Positions 8,465 to 17,655 of a DNA stretch of 64,000 nt are shown here, one piece after another; the stretch's first letter is position 1; every line of letters begins with the position of its first letter. Origin of the DNA: Paracoccus lutimaris. GTDB lineage: Bacteria; Pseudomonadota; Alphaproteobacteria; Rhodobacterales; Rhodobacteraceae. Both the position numbers and the translations under genes were made by a program. The stretch is from contig NZ_QPJL01000009.1 of assembly GCF_003337565.1 (NCBI RefSeq), positions 1 to 64,000 of the forward strand. The letters are read 5' to 3'. The notes beneath the pieces are model-generated. The model was not told the DNA's origin and ran no database searches. It saw nothing but the letters and a program-made list of their open reading frames with translations.

Positions 8465-10615
8465 TCATTCGGCCTGCGCTTCTTCCTTCTTCTCGGGGGC
8501 GACTTCCTCGCCGGTCTCCTGATCGACCATCTTCATGCCAAGGCGGACCTTGCCACGGTCGTCAAAGCCCAGAAGCTTGACCTTGACCTCCTGGCCTTCC
8601 TTCAGCAGCTCATTGGGATGGTTCAGGCGCTTGTTGGCGATCTGGGACACATGGACCAGACCGTCGCGCTTGCCGAAGAAGTTCACGAAGGCGCCGAAAT
8701 CGACCAGTTTCACGACCTTGCCGGTATAGACCTTGCCCTCTTCGGGTTCGGCCACGATCGAATAGATCATGTCATAGGCCTTCTTGATCGAATCGGCATT
8801 GGCCGAGGCGATCTTGATGGTGCCGTCGTCGCTGATATCGACCTTGGCGCCCGAAACCTCGACGATCTCGCGGATGACCTTGCCGCCCGAGCCGATCACT
8901 TCACGGATCTTGTCGGTCGGGATGTTCATCGTCTCGATGCGCGGGGCATGGGCGCTGAACTCGCGGCGGCCTTCGGTCAGGGCGTGGCCCATCTCGGTCA
9001 GGATGTGCATGCGGCCGTCCTTGGCCTGCGCCAGAGCCTGCTCCATGATCGCCGGCGTGATGCCCGCAACCTTGATGTCCATCTGAAGGCTGGTGATGCC
9101 GTTCGCGGTGCCGGCAACCTTGAAGTCCATGTCGCCCAGGTGATCTTCGTCACCCAGAATGTCGGTCAGGACCGCATATTTGCCGTCATCTTCCAGGATC
9201 AGGCCCATGGCGACGCCAGCCACCGGTGCCTTCAGCGGAACGCCCGCATCCATCATCGACAGCGAGCCGCCGCAGACCGAAGCCATCGAGGACGAGCCGT
9301 TCGACTCGGTGATCTCGGAAACGACGCGGATGGTATAGGGGAAGTCCGTCGCCGCCGGCAGAACCGCCTGCAGCGCGCGCCATGCCAGCTTGCCATGGCC
9401 GATTTCGCGGCGGCCGGGCGAACCCACGCGGCCAACTTCGCCGACCGAATAGGGCGGGAAGTTGTAATGCAGCAGGAAGTTCGAGCGGAAGTTGCCATGC
9501 AGCGCGTCGATGATCTGTTCGTCATCGCCGGTGCCCAGCGTGGTCACGACCAGCGCCTGCGTTTCACCGCGGGTGAACAGCGCCGAACCATGGGTGCGCG
9601 GCAGGATGCCGACTTCGCTGTCGATGGCGCGGACGGTGCGGGTGTCGCGGCCGTCGATGCGGGCGCCGCCGTTGATGATGTCACCGCGCAGAATGCCCGA
9701 TTCCAGCTTTTTCAGCGCCGAGCCCAGATTCGCATCGGCCAGTTCTTCCTCGGTCAGGCTTTCCTTGACCTTGGCTTTCGCGGCGGCCACGGCGTCCTGA
9801 CGGTCGGCCTTGTCCTTGATCGCGTAAGCCGCGCGCATGTCGGCCTCGCCCAGCGATTTCACGCGGGCATAAAGCGCGCTGTAATCGGGCGACTGGAAGT
9901 TGAAGGGCTCTTTCGCGGCGGCTTCGGCCAGATCGATGATCAGGTCGATGACCGGCTGCATGGCGTCATGACCGAATTTCACGGCGCCCAGCATCTCTTC
10001 CTCGGTCAGCTCATAGGCTTCCGATTCGACCATCATCACGGCGTCCTTGGTGCCGGCGACGACCAGATCCAGACGCTGCTCGGGGTTCTGGCGCAGCTGG
10101 TCCATGTCCTGAACCTCGGGGTTCAGCACGTATTCGCCGTTCACGAAACCGACGCGCGCGGCGCCGATCGGACCCATGAAGGGCACGCCCGAAATGGTCA
10201 GCGCGGCCGAGGCGGCGATCATCGCGACGATGTCGGGATCATTGACCAGATCGTGCGACAGCACGGTGCACATCACCAAAACTTCGTTCTTGAAGCCGGG
10301 GGCGAAAAGCGGGCGGCAGGGACGGTCGATCAGACGCGCGGTCAGCGTCTCTTTCTCGGTCGGGCGCGCCTCGCGCTTGAAAAAGCCGCCCGGAACCTTG
10401 CCGGCGGCATAGTATTTTTCCTGGTAGTGAACGGTCAGCGGGAAAAAGTCCTGACCCGGCTTGGGTTCTTTCGCGAAAGTCACGTTGGCCATGACGCTGG
10501 TTTCGCCCAGCGTGGCGATGACCGAGCCGTCGGCCTGACGCGCAACCTTGCCCGTTTCCAGCGTCAGCGTTTCCTGACCCCACTGGATGGATTTCTTCAC
10601 TTCGTCAAAATGCAT
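8465..10615 (-). CDS. pnp: Polyribonucleotide nucleotidyltransferase (PNPase)
   Basis: This 716-residue phosphorolytic 3'-5' exoribonuclease degrades mRNA in the cytoplasm, often within the RNA degradosome. Two RNase PH domains (about residues 10-140 and 310-460) flank an all-helical linker. The C-terminal part carries a KH domain with the G-S-G-G loop near residue 560 and an S1 domain starting [15 protein letters not shown] near residue 625. AGAGGA precedes the ATG. The usual upstream partner rpsO is not present: the gene is followed on its own strand by a terminator and preceded by putP. truB and rbfA, often near rpsO-pnp, lie about 17 kb away. Confidence 0.97.
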   Translation of the reverse strand: MHFDEVKKSIQWGQETLTLETGKVARQADGSVIATLGETSVMANVTFAKEPKPGQDFFPLTVHYQEKYYAAGKVPGGFFKREARPTEKETLTARLIDRPCRPLFAPGFKNEVLVMCTVLSHDLVNDPDIVAMIAASAALTISGVPFMGPIGAARVGFVNGEYVLNPEVQDMDQLRQNPEQRLDLVVAGTKDAVMMVESEAYELTEEEMLGAVKFGHDAMQPVIDLIIDLAEAAAKEPFNFQSPDYSALYARVKSLGEADMRAAYAIKDKADRQDAVAAAKAKVKESLTEEELADANLGSALKKLESGILRGDIINGGARIDGRDTRTVRAIDSEVGILPRTHGSALFTRGETQALVVTTLGTGDDEQIIDALHGNFRSNFLLHYNFPPYSVGEVGRVGSPGRREIGHGKLAWRALQAVLPAATDFPYTIRVVSEITESNGSSSMASVCGGSLSMMDAGVPLKAPVAGVAMGLILEDDGKYAVLTDILGDEDHLGDMDFKVAGTANGITSLQMDIKVAGITPAIMEQALAQAKDGRMHILTEMGHALTEGRREFSAHAPRIETMNIPTDKIREVIGSGGKVIREIVEVSGAKVDISDDGTIKIASANADSIKKAYDMIYSIVAEPEEGKVYTGKVVKLVDFGAFVNFFGKRDGLVHVSQIANKRLNHPNELLKEGQEVKVKLLGFDDRGKVRLGMKMVDQETGEEVAPEKKEEAQAE

Positions 10616-10851
10616 CTGATGTCCTCTGGGTGCGCGCCAGCCCTCTGGCCGCCCCTGTCATATCGCGGCCCCATTGCCGCAGCCCCCTGTCCTTTGCGTA
10701 GCCCCGGAGGCGCGGGCTTCACGTCGCAGATTGGGGGGCCATACAGCAAAAGTCGGAGTTTGGGAAGTGTTTTGACCCGCCCGCGACCCGCCGGAATGAA
10801 AACGCCCGCCCCTTTCGGGACGGGCGCGAAAGCTGGGAAAAGCGCCCCGGC
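10616..10851. other. Intergenic region between pnp and putP
   Basis: This 236-bp spacer separates two minus-strand genes. It contains the putP terminator at 10796-10826 and presumably the pnp promoter and leader. PNPase leaders are often autoregulated through RNase III stems, but no such stem was recognised here. No open frame in it looks coding. Confidence 0.6.
10796..10826 (-). terminator. Rho-independent terminator of putP
   Basis: The stem 10803-10812 with 10817-10826 has one mismatch and a TTTC loop; on the minus strand it is followed by TTTTCATTC, the same tail as the pnp terminator. It lies 26 bases after the putP stop codon. Confidence 0.75.
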
Positions 10852-12303
10852 TCAGGCGTTTTTCGGCGCCCGGTATTCGCCCCGGTCGGGGGTGTTGAGG
10901 CTGACCAGAACGATGGCGATCCACGAGGCGACAAAGCCCGGGACGATCTCGTAAAGCGTGCTGCTGAGACCGGCGGCAATCCAGACGATCACGACCACCG
11001 CGCCCACGATCAGCCCGGCCACGGCGCCGGCGCCGGTCATCCGTTTCCAGGTCAGGGCCAGGATGATCAGTGGACCAAAGGCCGCGCCGAACCCGGCCCA
11101 GGCATTGGCGACCAGCCCCAGAACCTGCGAATCCGGGTTCGAGGCGATGATCACCGCGACCCCGCCCACGGCAAGCACGGCCAGACGTCCGACATTGACC
11201 AGTTCACGCTCGGTCGCGCCGCGCTTGAAGACGGTGCGATAGATGTCCTCGGTCAGCGAGGACGAGGCGACCAGAAGCTGGCTCGACACCGTCGACATGA
11301 TCGCGGCCAGCAGCGCGGCGTAAAGGAAACCGGTCACCAGCGGATGGAACAGCAGGTCCGACAGGATGATGAAGATGGTTTCCGGGTCGGCCACGTCCAG
11401 CCCGGTCCGCAGCGCATAGGCGCGGCCAAAGACGCCCACGGCCACCGCGCCGATCAGCGAGATGATCATCCAGCTCATGCCGATGCGGCGGGCGGTCGGG
11501 ACATCCTTGACGCTGCGCACGGCCATGAAGCGCACGATGATATGGGGCTGGCCGAAATAGCCCAGACCCCAGGCCACCGCCGAAAGCCAGCCCAGAAAGG
11601 TCACGCCCTTGAACATCGACAGGTAATCCGGATCGACATTGGTCAGCCGCTCGGCCGCCTGATCCACGCCAGCGCCGCCCTGCGTGGTCAGGATCACGAT
11701 GGGCATGATCACCAGCGCCAGCATCATGATGCAGCCCTGCACGAAGTCGGTCAGGCTGACGGCCAGAAAGCCGCCCATGACCGTATAGACCAGGACCACG
11801 CCCAGCGTGACCAGAACGCCGGTCATGTAATCGCCGCCAAAGGCGCTGGCGAACAGCTTGCCGCCGCCGACCAGACCCGAGGCGGTATAGACCGCGAAGA
11901 ACACCACGATGATGATGGCCGAGACGATGCGCAGCAGCACCGCCTGGCTGGGAAAGCGATTGCCCAGAAAGCCCGGGATGGTCAGGCTGTTGTCATAATC
12001 CTCGGTCTGCTGGCGCAGGCGCGGGGCGACGATCAGCCAGTTCAGCCAGGCGCCGACCACCAGACCGATGCCGATCCAGCTTTGCGACAGGCCCGAGACG
12101 AACAGCGCGCCCGGCAGACCCAGAAGCAGCCAGCCGCTCATGTCCGAGGCACCCGCCGACAGCGCCGCGACCGAAGGCGACAGGTTGCGGCCGCCCAGCA
12201 TGTATTCCTCGGAATTCGAGGTCGATTTCTTCCAGGCGTAAACGCCGATGGCCAGCATCAACAGGAAATAGGCCGAAAGGCTGATCCAGACTCCGGTGTC
12301 CAT
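10852..12303 (-). CDS. putP: Sodium/proline symporter
   Basis: The 483-residue inner-membrane protein belongs to the sodium:solute symporter family and has about 13 hydrophobic helices. PutP hallmarks are SNSEEYMLGGRNLSPSVAALSAGASDMSGW (about residues 28-57, read in parts) and the aligned YFGQPHIIVRFMA segment near residue 240. It imports proline with sodium for nutrition or osmoprotection. The ATG at 12303 is chosen because GGAGGAG sits five bases upstream; a longer in-frame start at 12324 would overlap that site. No putA lies nearby. Confidence 0.93.
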   Translation of the reverse strand: MDTGVWISLSAYFLLMLAIGVYAWKKSTSNSEEYMLGGRNLSPSVAALSAGASDMSGWLLLGLPGALFVSGLSQSWIGIGLVVGAWLNWLIVAPRLRQQTEDYDNSLTIPGFLGNRFPSQAVLLRIVSAIIIVVFFAVYTASGLVGGGKLFASAFGGDYMTGVLVTLGVVLVYTVMGGFLAVSLTDFVQGCIMMLALVIMPIVILTTQGGAGVDQAAERLTNVDPDYLSMFKGVTFLGWLSAVAWGLGYFGQPHIIVRFMAVRSVKDVPTARRIGMSWMIISLIGAVAVGVFGRAYALRTGLDVADPETIFIILSDLLFHPLVTGFLYAALLAAIMSTVSSQLLVASSSLTEDIYRTVFKRGATERELVNVGRLAVLAVGGVAVIIASNPDSQVLGLVANAWAGFGAAFGPLIILALTWKRMTGAGAVAGLIVGAVVVIVWIAAGLSSTLYEIVPGFVASWIAIVLVSLNTPDRGEYRAPKNA

Positions 12304-12655
12304 ATGTACTCCTCCAATCTTCACGAATTTGTGCGGCTTCTGTCATAAAACCTTATAAAAACGAAAGGAGAATTGCCGCTTTCCCCAGAGGCGAGCCGAA
12401 TTTGGTCGATTCGCCTATAAACAGGCTTCAGAAATCCGAAATGACTACGAATCTGGAAAATTTAGCCAATCCGCCAGAGCAGCATTCGCGCCGGTTCCAC
12501 GGAATCGGTCGCCGATCCGCCCCGGCATCGCCCGCGGCGAATCCATCTTTTTCTGCTGACCCAGCGTCATGATGACGTGGATAACTGGCCTGACGTCCGT
12601 CGATCAGATAGCCTTGGCGGCAGATGACCGCCCCCCGCCCGAGGACCTGCGCATC
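12304..12655. other. 352-bp divergent promoter region between putP and a YdeI-like gene
   Basis: No gene is apparent. The first 170 bases are A+T-richer than the surroundings and probably contain the putP promoter. At 12566-12578 there is a perfect CGTCAT-G-ATGACG inverted repeat, 78 bases before the YdeI-like start, which is listed separately. The region lacks a recognisable EcfG-type promoter. Confidence 0.6.
12566..12578. promoter_or_regulatory. Palindrome CGTCATGATGACG, possible operator
   Basis: Six-base arms are separated by one base, a geometry that fits binding by a small dimeric regulator. The same CGTCATNATGACG sequence with a different central base occurs at 54442-54454 in front of a nitronate monooxygenase gene. 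The binding protein is unknown. Confidence 0.4.
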
Positions 12656-13246
12656 ATGTCCGACACGACCACCGAACTGGCTGAACATTTCGCCGAAATC
12701 GAGACCTGGCGCGATGAGGTTCTGGCCCTTCGCGCGCTTCTGCACGCCAGCCCCCTGACCGAGGATTTCAAGTGGCGCGCCCCGGTCTATACCTATGGGG
12801 ATCACAATGTCTGCATCCTCTGGGCGTTCAAGGATCGCTGCACGCTGGGCTTTTTCAAGGGCGTGCTGCTGACGGACCCCAAGGGCATCCTGAACGCGCC
12901 GGGGCCGAATTCACGCTCGTCCCGGACGGTGGATTTCACCGACACCGCCCGCATCGCCGAACTGGCGCCGGTGCTGCGCGCCTATATCGACGAGGCGATC
13001 GAGATCGAAAAAGCCGGCCTGCGCGTCCATTTCGCCAAGGACGATCTGGCCTATCCCGAAGAACTGGTCGAGCGGCTGGAAGAGGACCCCGAACTGCAAT
13101 CGGCCTTCGAGGCGCTGACGCCCGGCCGCCGGCGCGGCTGGCTTTTGCATTTTTCCTCGGCCAAATTGCCGCTGACGCGCGCCACCCGCATCGACTGCGC
13201 CGTGCCCCTGATTCTTGCCGGCAAAGGCATGCACGACCGCCCATAG
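12656..13246 (+). CDS. YdeI/OmpD-associated family protein (DUF1801 type)
   Basis: This 196-residue soluble protein has the DUF1801/YdeI layout: an N-terminal domain with FKWRAPVYTYGDHNVCILWAFKDRCTLGFFKG-like sequence (residues 39-70, key W, P, Y and GFFKG positions) and a C-terminal segment rich in acidic helices ending GRRRGWLLHFSSAK. Family members are linked to bacteriocin protection and stress, but no biochemical activity is established. The start at 12656 follows GAGGA; an upstream ATG at 12569 lacks a ribosome site and would overlap the palindrome. It converges with phyR. Confidence 0.8.
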   Translation: MSDTTTELAEHFAEIETWRDEVLALRALLHASPLTEDFKWRAPVYTYGDHNVCILWAFKDRCTLGFFKGVLLTDPKGILNAPGPNSRSSRTVDFTDTARIAELAPVLRAYIDEAIEIEKAGLRVHFAKDDLAYPEELVERLEEDPELQSAFEALTPGRRRGWLLHFSSAKLPLTRATRIDCAVPLILAGKGMHDRP

Positions 13247-13301
13247 GGTGCGCGCTCGGCACGCACCGCACCCCCGGCCTGCCGGGCCAGCAATGCGGGG
13301 C

Positions 13302-14105
13302 TTACGAAACTGTCAGCCCCTCGGTCGAGGCAAAGAACATTGCCTGACTGACGGCGGAACAGACCTGTTCCTCGGAATAGGGTTTTGAGATCAGGAAGGC
13401 CGGCTCGGGCCGGTCGCCGGTCAGCAGCCGCTCGGGGAAGGCGGTGATGAAGATCACCGGCAGATCGCCCATATCGGCCAAAAGCTCATTGACCGCATCG
13501 ATCCCGGACGAGCCGTCGGCAAGCTGGATATCGGCAAGGATCAGGTCCGGGCGCTCGCGCTGCGCCAGTTCGACCGCGGCGCGATGGGTGCGGGCGACGC
13601 CGGTCACGCCGTGGCCCATGGCCTGCACGATGCCCTTCAGGTCCATGGCGATGATGGTCTCGTCCTCGATGATCATCACCTTGCCGGTCACCGCCTGGCT
13701 CATTTCGTCCAGCGCGATCTGGACCAGCTGCTCGGCCTCGGATTGCGGGCATTGCATGACGGCGGCGATCTGGTCGTAACGCAGTTCCTCGATGGTGCGC
13801 AGCAAAAGCGCCTCGCGCGAGTTCGGGGTCAGCGTGCGCAGATGCGCCTGCACGCGCGCCTCGCGCGGGGTGGCGGCGCCGGTTTCGACCGGCTGGCCCG
13901 AACTTTGCCAGATGGCGTGAAACGTGCGGAACAGCGCGATGCGGGTTTCCTCGCCCGCCATCAGGCTGCGATCGCTCAGAATGGCCTCCAGCGTGGCGGC
14001 CGCGTAATTGTCGCCGGCGGTCTGGCTGCCGGTCAGCGCCCGCGCATAGCGGCGCAGGAAGGGCAGCTCCCGGCTGATGGACTGGGCAAGATCAGCTGCG
14101 GTCAT
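13302..14105 (-). CDS. phyR: PhyR-type anti-anti-sigma response regulator
   Basis: The 267-residue protein joins an N-terminal EcfG-like sigma domain (about residues 1-135, lacking DNA-binding function in this family) to a C-terminal receiver domain (142-260) whose phospho-acceptor is D192 in LILADIQLADGSSG. In the alphaproteobacterial general stress response, phosphorylated PhyR binds the anti-sigma factor NepR and frees the sigma factor EcfG. Its neighbours nepR, ecfG and a HisKA_2 kinase start on the opposite strand 93 bp away, the classic arrangement. No EcfG-type promoter was found in its own direction. Confidence 0.95.
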   Translation of the reverse strand: MTAADLAQSISRELPFLRRYARALTGSQTAGDNYAAATLEAILSDRSLMAGEETRIALFRTFHAIWQSSGQPVETGAATPREARVQAHLRTLTPNSREALLLRTIEELRYDQIAAVMQCPQSEAEQLVQIALDEMSQAVTGKVMIIEDETIIAMDLKGIVQAMGHGVTGVARTHRAAVELAQRERPDLILADIQLADGSSGIDAVNELLADMGDLPVIFITAFPERLLTGDRPEPAFLISKPYSEEQVCSAVSQAMFFASTEGLTVS

Positions 14106-14133
14106 GGCTTCCTCGAAAAAAACGTCGTCAGAC

Positions 14134-14159
14134 GGAACCTGACCGGATACCTATCGGTT
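14134..14159 (+). promoter_or_regulatory. EcfG-type promoter upstream of nepR-ecfG
   Basis: GGAACC at 14134-14139 matches the -35 element of EcfG promoters, and CGGTT at 14155-14159 lies at the expected distance (16-17 bases from GGAAC) for a -10 close to the CGTT consensus. The nepR start codon is 39 bases downstream. This would give the positive autoregulation usual for nepR-ecfG. Confidence 0.65.
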
Positions 14160-14198
14160 AGACAGGGTGCGCACAAGATTTTCAGGAATAACTAAAAA

Positions 14199-14345
14199 AT
14201 GAATACCGGGCGTGAGGAACGCAGACGAGCCGCGATAGAAAAGCAGATCGACGAGAATCTGCGGCGCGTCTATGAACAGGAAACTTCCCAGCAGATCCCC
14301 GACCGATTCCTGCAACTGCTGGACAAACTGCGCGAGCAGGAGTGA
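14199..14345 (+). CDS. nepR: NepR-type anti-sigma factor (48 residues)
   Basis: A small gene reads from the ATG at 14199 to TGA at 14345. The protein carries the NepR signature near residues 19-46: LRRVYEQE, then IPDRFLQLLDKLRE. NepR holds the sigma factor EcfG inactive until phosphorylated PhyR captures it. AGGA sits about ten bases before the ATG. It lies four bases before ecfG and directly after the EcfG-type promoter, so it is co-transcribed with its target. At 48 residues it is shorter than many NepR proteins but keeps both conserved helices. Confidence 0.92.
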   Translation: MNTGREERRRAAIEKQIDENLRRVYEQETSQQIPDRFLQLLDKLREQE

Positions 14346-14349
14346 GTGC

Positions 14350-14940
14350 ATGACCGACCCGAAGCCGGCGCAACGCGCCCGTCCCGGCCCTGCTGATCCG
14401 CGCGATGAGCTGGTCGACCATTTGCCTGCGCTGCGCGCTTTCGCGCTGTCTTTGACCCGTGACGGCTCGTCGGCGGACGATCTGGTGCAGGACACCATCG
14501 TCAAGGCCTGGACCCATATCGACAAGTTCCAGCCCGGCACCAACCTGCGGGCATGGCTGTTCACCATCCTGCGCAACACCTTTTATTCCGCCCGCCGCAA
14601 GACCCGGCGCGAGGTCAGCGACACCGATGGCATCCATGCCGCGCGTCAGGCGACCCGCCCCGATCATGACGGCCGGCTGGCGCTGAACGATTTCCGCGTC
14701 GCCTTCGGGCAACTTCCCGACGAACAGCGCGAGGCGCTGATCCTGGTGGGCGCCTCGGGCTTTTCCTATGAGGAAGCCGCCTCGATGACCGGCGTCGCGG
14801 TGGGCACCGTCAAGTCGCGCGCCAATCGCGGCCGCCGCCGTCTGGCCGAGCTTTTGCATCTGGAGGATGGCGAGGCGCTGGAAATGACCGATCACGCCAC
14901 GCTGGCGGTGATGGCGCAGAACGCCCCGGTCATGCGCTAG
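14350..14940 (+). CDS. ecfG: EcfG-family general stress response sigma factor
   Basis: The 196-residue protein is an extracytoplasmic-function sigma factor with region 2 at about residues 22-88 (DDLVQDTIVKAWTHIDKFQPGT, then LRAWLFTILRNTFYS) and region 4 at about 113-170 (LPDEQREALILVGASGFSYEEAA, then GTVKSRANRGRRRLAELL). It directs RNA polymerase to GGAAC-N16-17-CGTT promoters under general stress. ATG at 14350 follows the nepR stop by four bases. Its partners phyR, nepR and a kinase adjoin it, and two candidate target promoters are visible in this window (14134 and 41883). Confidence 0.95.
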   Translation: MTDPKPAQRARPGPADPRDELVDHLPALRAFALSLTRDGSSADDLVQDTIVKAWTHIDKFQPGTNLRAWLFTILRNTFYSARRKTRREVSDTDGIHAARQATRPDHDGRLALNDFRVAFGQLPDEQREALILVGASGFSYEEAASMTGVAVGTVKSRANRGRRRLAELLHLEDGEALEMTDHATLAVMAQNAPVMR

Positions 14941-14951
14941 GGGATGACCTC

Positions 14952-16736
14952 GTGCTGCGGCGATGGCTGGACAGGCTGGAATTCACCAAGGGTCTGGGCT
15001 TTCGCCTTGGCGGGCTTTTGTCCGTCGCCATCCTGCCCATCGGCCTGATCTCGGTCATCCAGACGCTGCATCTGTCGCGCGAATACGAACGCTCGTCCGA
15101 AATCGCGCTGCTGGGCCGGACCGCGACGGCGGCGGCAGGGGAACGCGCGCTGTTGCAGGGCGCCTTGGGCACCGCCGATGCGCTGGGTCCCGCCGTCCTT
15201 GAGACGATGAACAACCCCAAAGCCTGTTCCGACATCATGCGCGGCTTTGTCCAGCGCACGGTGAACTTTGTCTATGCCGGCTTTACCCGGCTGGACGGGG
15301 TGACGGAATGCTCGTCGGTGCCGGGGGTGCATGATCTGTCGCAGAACGCGGCCTTCAAGCAGTTCTCGGAAAGCCCCGGCACGCTGGTCACGACCAGCAT
15401 GGGGGGGCTGGCCACCGACCGCGCCGTGGTGGTGGTGGTCCAGCCGCTGTATCGCGGCGTCGATCTTTTGGGCTATGTCTCGGTCTCGATGACCCATGAC
15501 CTGCTGCGTTCCAGCCATGTCTCGGCCATGGGGACCGAGGGCGCGCGCATCCTGACCTTCAACACGCAAGGCCAGATCCTGTCATCGGACAGCGACAGCG
15601 AGGACGATCTGGCGCAGGTGCTGCCGCGCGGCCAAAGCCTGCCCTCGCTTTTGTCGCGCAGCGAGACGACCTTCCGCGACTATTCCAATTCCGGCGAAAG
15701 GCGGGTTTTCAGCGTGGTGCCGGTGGTGCCGGGGCTGGTCTATGCGCTGGGATCGTGGAACCGCGCCGAAAGCGGCATCGGCGGCATCGACATCACCCGG
15801 CGCACGGCGCTGATCCTGCCCCTGATCCTGTGGGCGGCCTCGCTGGTCGTGGCCTATTTCGCCGTCTATCGGCTGGTCCTGCGCCATATCCGCGAACTTC
15901 GCGGCCAGATGCGGCGCTTTGCCATCGGCGACCGCTCGACCCCGCCGCCGGTTCTGGCCGACGCCCCCGCCGAGATCGAGGACATGAGCCAGACTTTCCA
16001 CAACATGGCCCGCATCCTGATCCGCGACGAAGAGGCGATGGAGGCCTCGGTCAACGAAAAGACCGTGCTGCTGAAAGAGGTCCATCACCGGGTCAAGAAC
16101 AACCTGCAACTGATTGCCTCGATCATCAACATGCAGATCCGCGTCATCGACCATGACGACGCGAAACGGGTGCTGCGGTCGGTTCAGGACCGGGTGGCGT
16201 CGCTGGCGACGATCTATCGCAACCTTTATCAGGCCGAGCATCTGGATTCGGTTCAGGCGGACCTGTTGATCCGCGATATCATCAACCAGATGGCCAATGC
16301 CTCGGTCGGCCCCGGTGCGGGGCTGCGCATCGATACCCAGCTTGAACCCCTTGTGCTGATGCCCGATCAGGCGGTGCCGCTGACCCTGCTTGCGACCGAG
16401 GCCTTTACCAATGCGCTGAAATATTCCGGCGCCTCGGACCCCAAGGCCCAGCCCTGGGTGCGGGTCAGCCTGCGCGCGGACGGGCCGAAATCGGCGGTGC
16501 TTGAGGTCGAGAATTCGGTTGCCAAGACCACTGAGGCCGAGGGCACCGGCCTTGGCAGCCAGCTGATCGAGGCCTTTGCCACCCAGCTTGGCGGCACGGC
16601 GGAACAGGAAATCTCCGAGGCCCGCTTTCTGTTCCGGCTGCGCTTCAAAGTGGATCGGGTCAGCAAGCGCAGCGATCCGGCCGAACCGCCGCAGGTGGTG
16701 CTGACCTCGGCCGCGCGGCCGGGGGCGCGGCATTAG
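14952..16736 (+). CDS. Membrane sensor histidine kinase of the HisKA_2/HWE type (PhyK-like)
   Basis: The protein has 594 residues. A transmembrane helix near residues 20-40 and a second near 280-300 bracket an extracytoplasmic sensor domain of about 240 residues. A HAMP-like linker follows, then a HisKA_2 dimerisation box with EVHHRVKNN (phospho-histidine about H379) and a C-terminal ATPase domain with NALKYS and GTGLGSQL. Such kinases phosphorylate PhyR, and the position 11 bases after ecfG supports this. The GTG start at 14952 is preceded by AGGGGA. The signal sensed is unknown. It could also act as a phosphatase on PhyR. Confidence 0.9.
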   Translation: MLRRWLDRLEFTKGLGFRLGGLLSVAILPIGLISVIQTLHLSREYERSSEIALLGRTATAAAGERALLQGALGTADALGPAVLETMNNPKACSDIMRGFVQRTVNFVYAGFTRLDGVTECSSVPGVHDLSQNAAFKQFSESPGTLVTTSMGGLATDRAVVVVVQPLYRGVDLLGYVSVSMTHDLLRSSHVSAMGTEGARILTFNTQGQILSSDSDSEDDLAQVLPRGQSLPSLLSRSETTFRDYSNSGERRVFSVVPVVPGLVYALGSWNRAESGIGGIDITRRTALILPLILWAASLVVAYFAVYRLVLRHIRELRGQMRRFAIGDRSTPPPVLADAPAEIEDMSQTFHNMARILIRDEEAMEASVNEKTVLLKEVHHRVKNNLQLIASIINMQIRVIDHDDAKRVLRSVQDRVASLATIYRNLYQAEHLDSVQADLLIRDIINQMANASVGPGAGLRIDTQLEPLVLMPDQAVPLTLLATEAFTNALKYSGASDPKAQPWVRVSLRADGPKSAVLEVENSVAKTTEAEGTGLGSQLIEAFATQLGGTAEQEISEARFLFRLRFKVDRVSKRSDPAEPPQVVLTSAARPGARH

Positions 16737-16742
16737 CGCAGG

Positions 16743-17615
16743 CTAGTCCTTGGCCCCGGCCTTTGCCGCCTGCCGCAATTCGCGCGCGGCGATGAAACGC
16801 CGCCGCCGCGCCAGTTCCAGATTGATCAGCGCACCCAGCAGGACCGAGAACCCGCCCAGAAAGAACCACATCAGCAGCGCCACCACCGCCCCGATCGAGC
16901 CATAGATCCGGTTATAGCTGTTGAAACTGCCCAGATAGGCCGAGAACCCATACGAGGCCGCAGCCCATGCCAGCGCCGCGAACAGCGACCCCCAGGTAAA
17001 GATCGCCGTGCGCGGCGTCTTCACGTTCGGGCCATAGCGATAGATGATGCCGATGACGACCAGCACGATCACGAAGACCGCGATCCAGGGCAGCTTGCCG
17101 ATCAGCCAGTCGCGCAGCGGCATGTCGGGCAGCAGGTTGAAGGCGATGGGCACGACGATGATCGTGGCCAGCCCCAGCGCGATCACGCCGACGATGGCCA
17201 GCGTCAGCGCATAGGCCAGCACGAAGCCGGTGATGGTGGAATGCGAGCGCACGCCGTAGGCCGCGTTCAGCCCCTGGATCAGCCCGCCCACGCCCTGCCG
17301 GGCGGCGATGGTGGCGATGACAAAGGAAATCGCCGTGGTCCAGCCCAATTGCGTCGGACCTGCCGCGACCAGCGCGCTGATCTGGCCATATAGGATCTGC
17401 GCCGCGCCCTCGGGGATGAACTCCTCGCTGGCATGCATATATCCCTCGATCAGCGCCGGGTCATACCACAGACCCCATAGCGCAAACAGCGCCGCAAGGC
17501 CGGGAAACACCGCGAACATGGCGTAAAAGGCGACGCCAGCGGCAATCAGGCTCATGTGGATCTTGTCCATGCGTTCAAAGATCGCAAGGATGAACCGCCA
17601 CACCTCCCCGATCAA
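16743..17615 (-). CDS. YihY/virulence factor BrkB family membrane protein
   Basis: This 290-residue protein has six hydrophobic helices and the family features AAGVAFYAMFAVFPGLAAL near residues 24-42 and YRYGPN near 192. The family was once misnamed ribonuclease BN and is now thought to be a membrane transporter or envelope protein of uncertain role. The likely start is a TTG at 17615, because GGAGG lies seven bases upstream and the hydrophobic part begins only 20 residues later. It follows dnaQ by 40 bp on the same strand. Confidence 0.87.
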   Translation of the reverse strand: MIGEVWRFILAIFERMDKIHMSLIAAGVAFYAMFAVFPGLAALFALWGLWYDPALIEGYMHASEEFIPEGAAQILYGQISALVAAGPTQLGWTTAISFVIATIAARQGVGGLIQGLNAAYGVRSHSTITGFVLAYALTLAIVGVIALGLATIIVVPIAFNLLPDMPLRDWLIGKLPWIAVFVIVLVVIGIIYRYGPNVKTPRTAIFTWGSLFAALAWAAASYGFSAYLGSFNSYNRIYGSIGAVVALLMWFFLGGFSVLLGALINLELARRRRFIAARELRQAAKAGAKD

Positions 17616-17655
17616 ATACCCGCCTCCGTGCTTCGGCTGCCGCCCTCAGGCAGCT

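Noticed and set aside
7979-10954. 991-codon plus-strand open frame covering pnp
   Set aside because: It lies antisense to pnp, whose domains and ribosome site are clear. The frame is long only because high-GC codon use leaves few stops on the opposite strand; its product is full of Arg, His and Asp with no known domain.
15582-16733. 383-codon minus-strand frame opposite the stress kinase gene
   Set aside because: It is a shadow frame; the kinase domains on the plus strand are complete and the frame has no recognisable domain.
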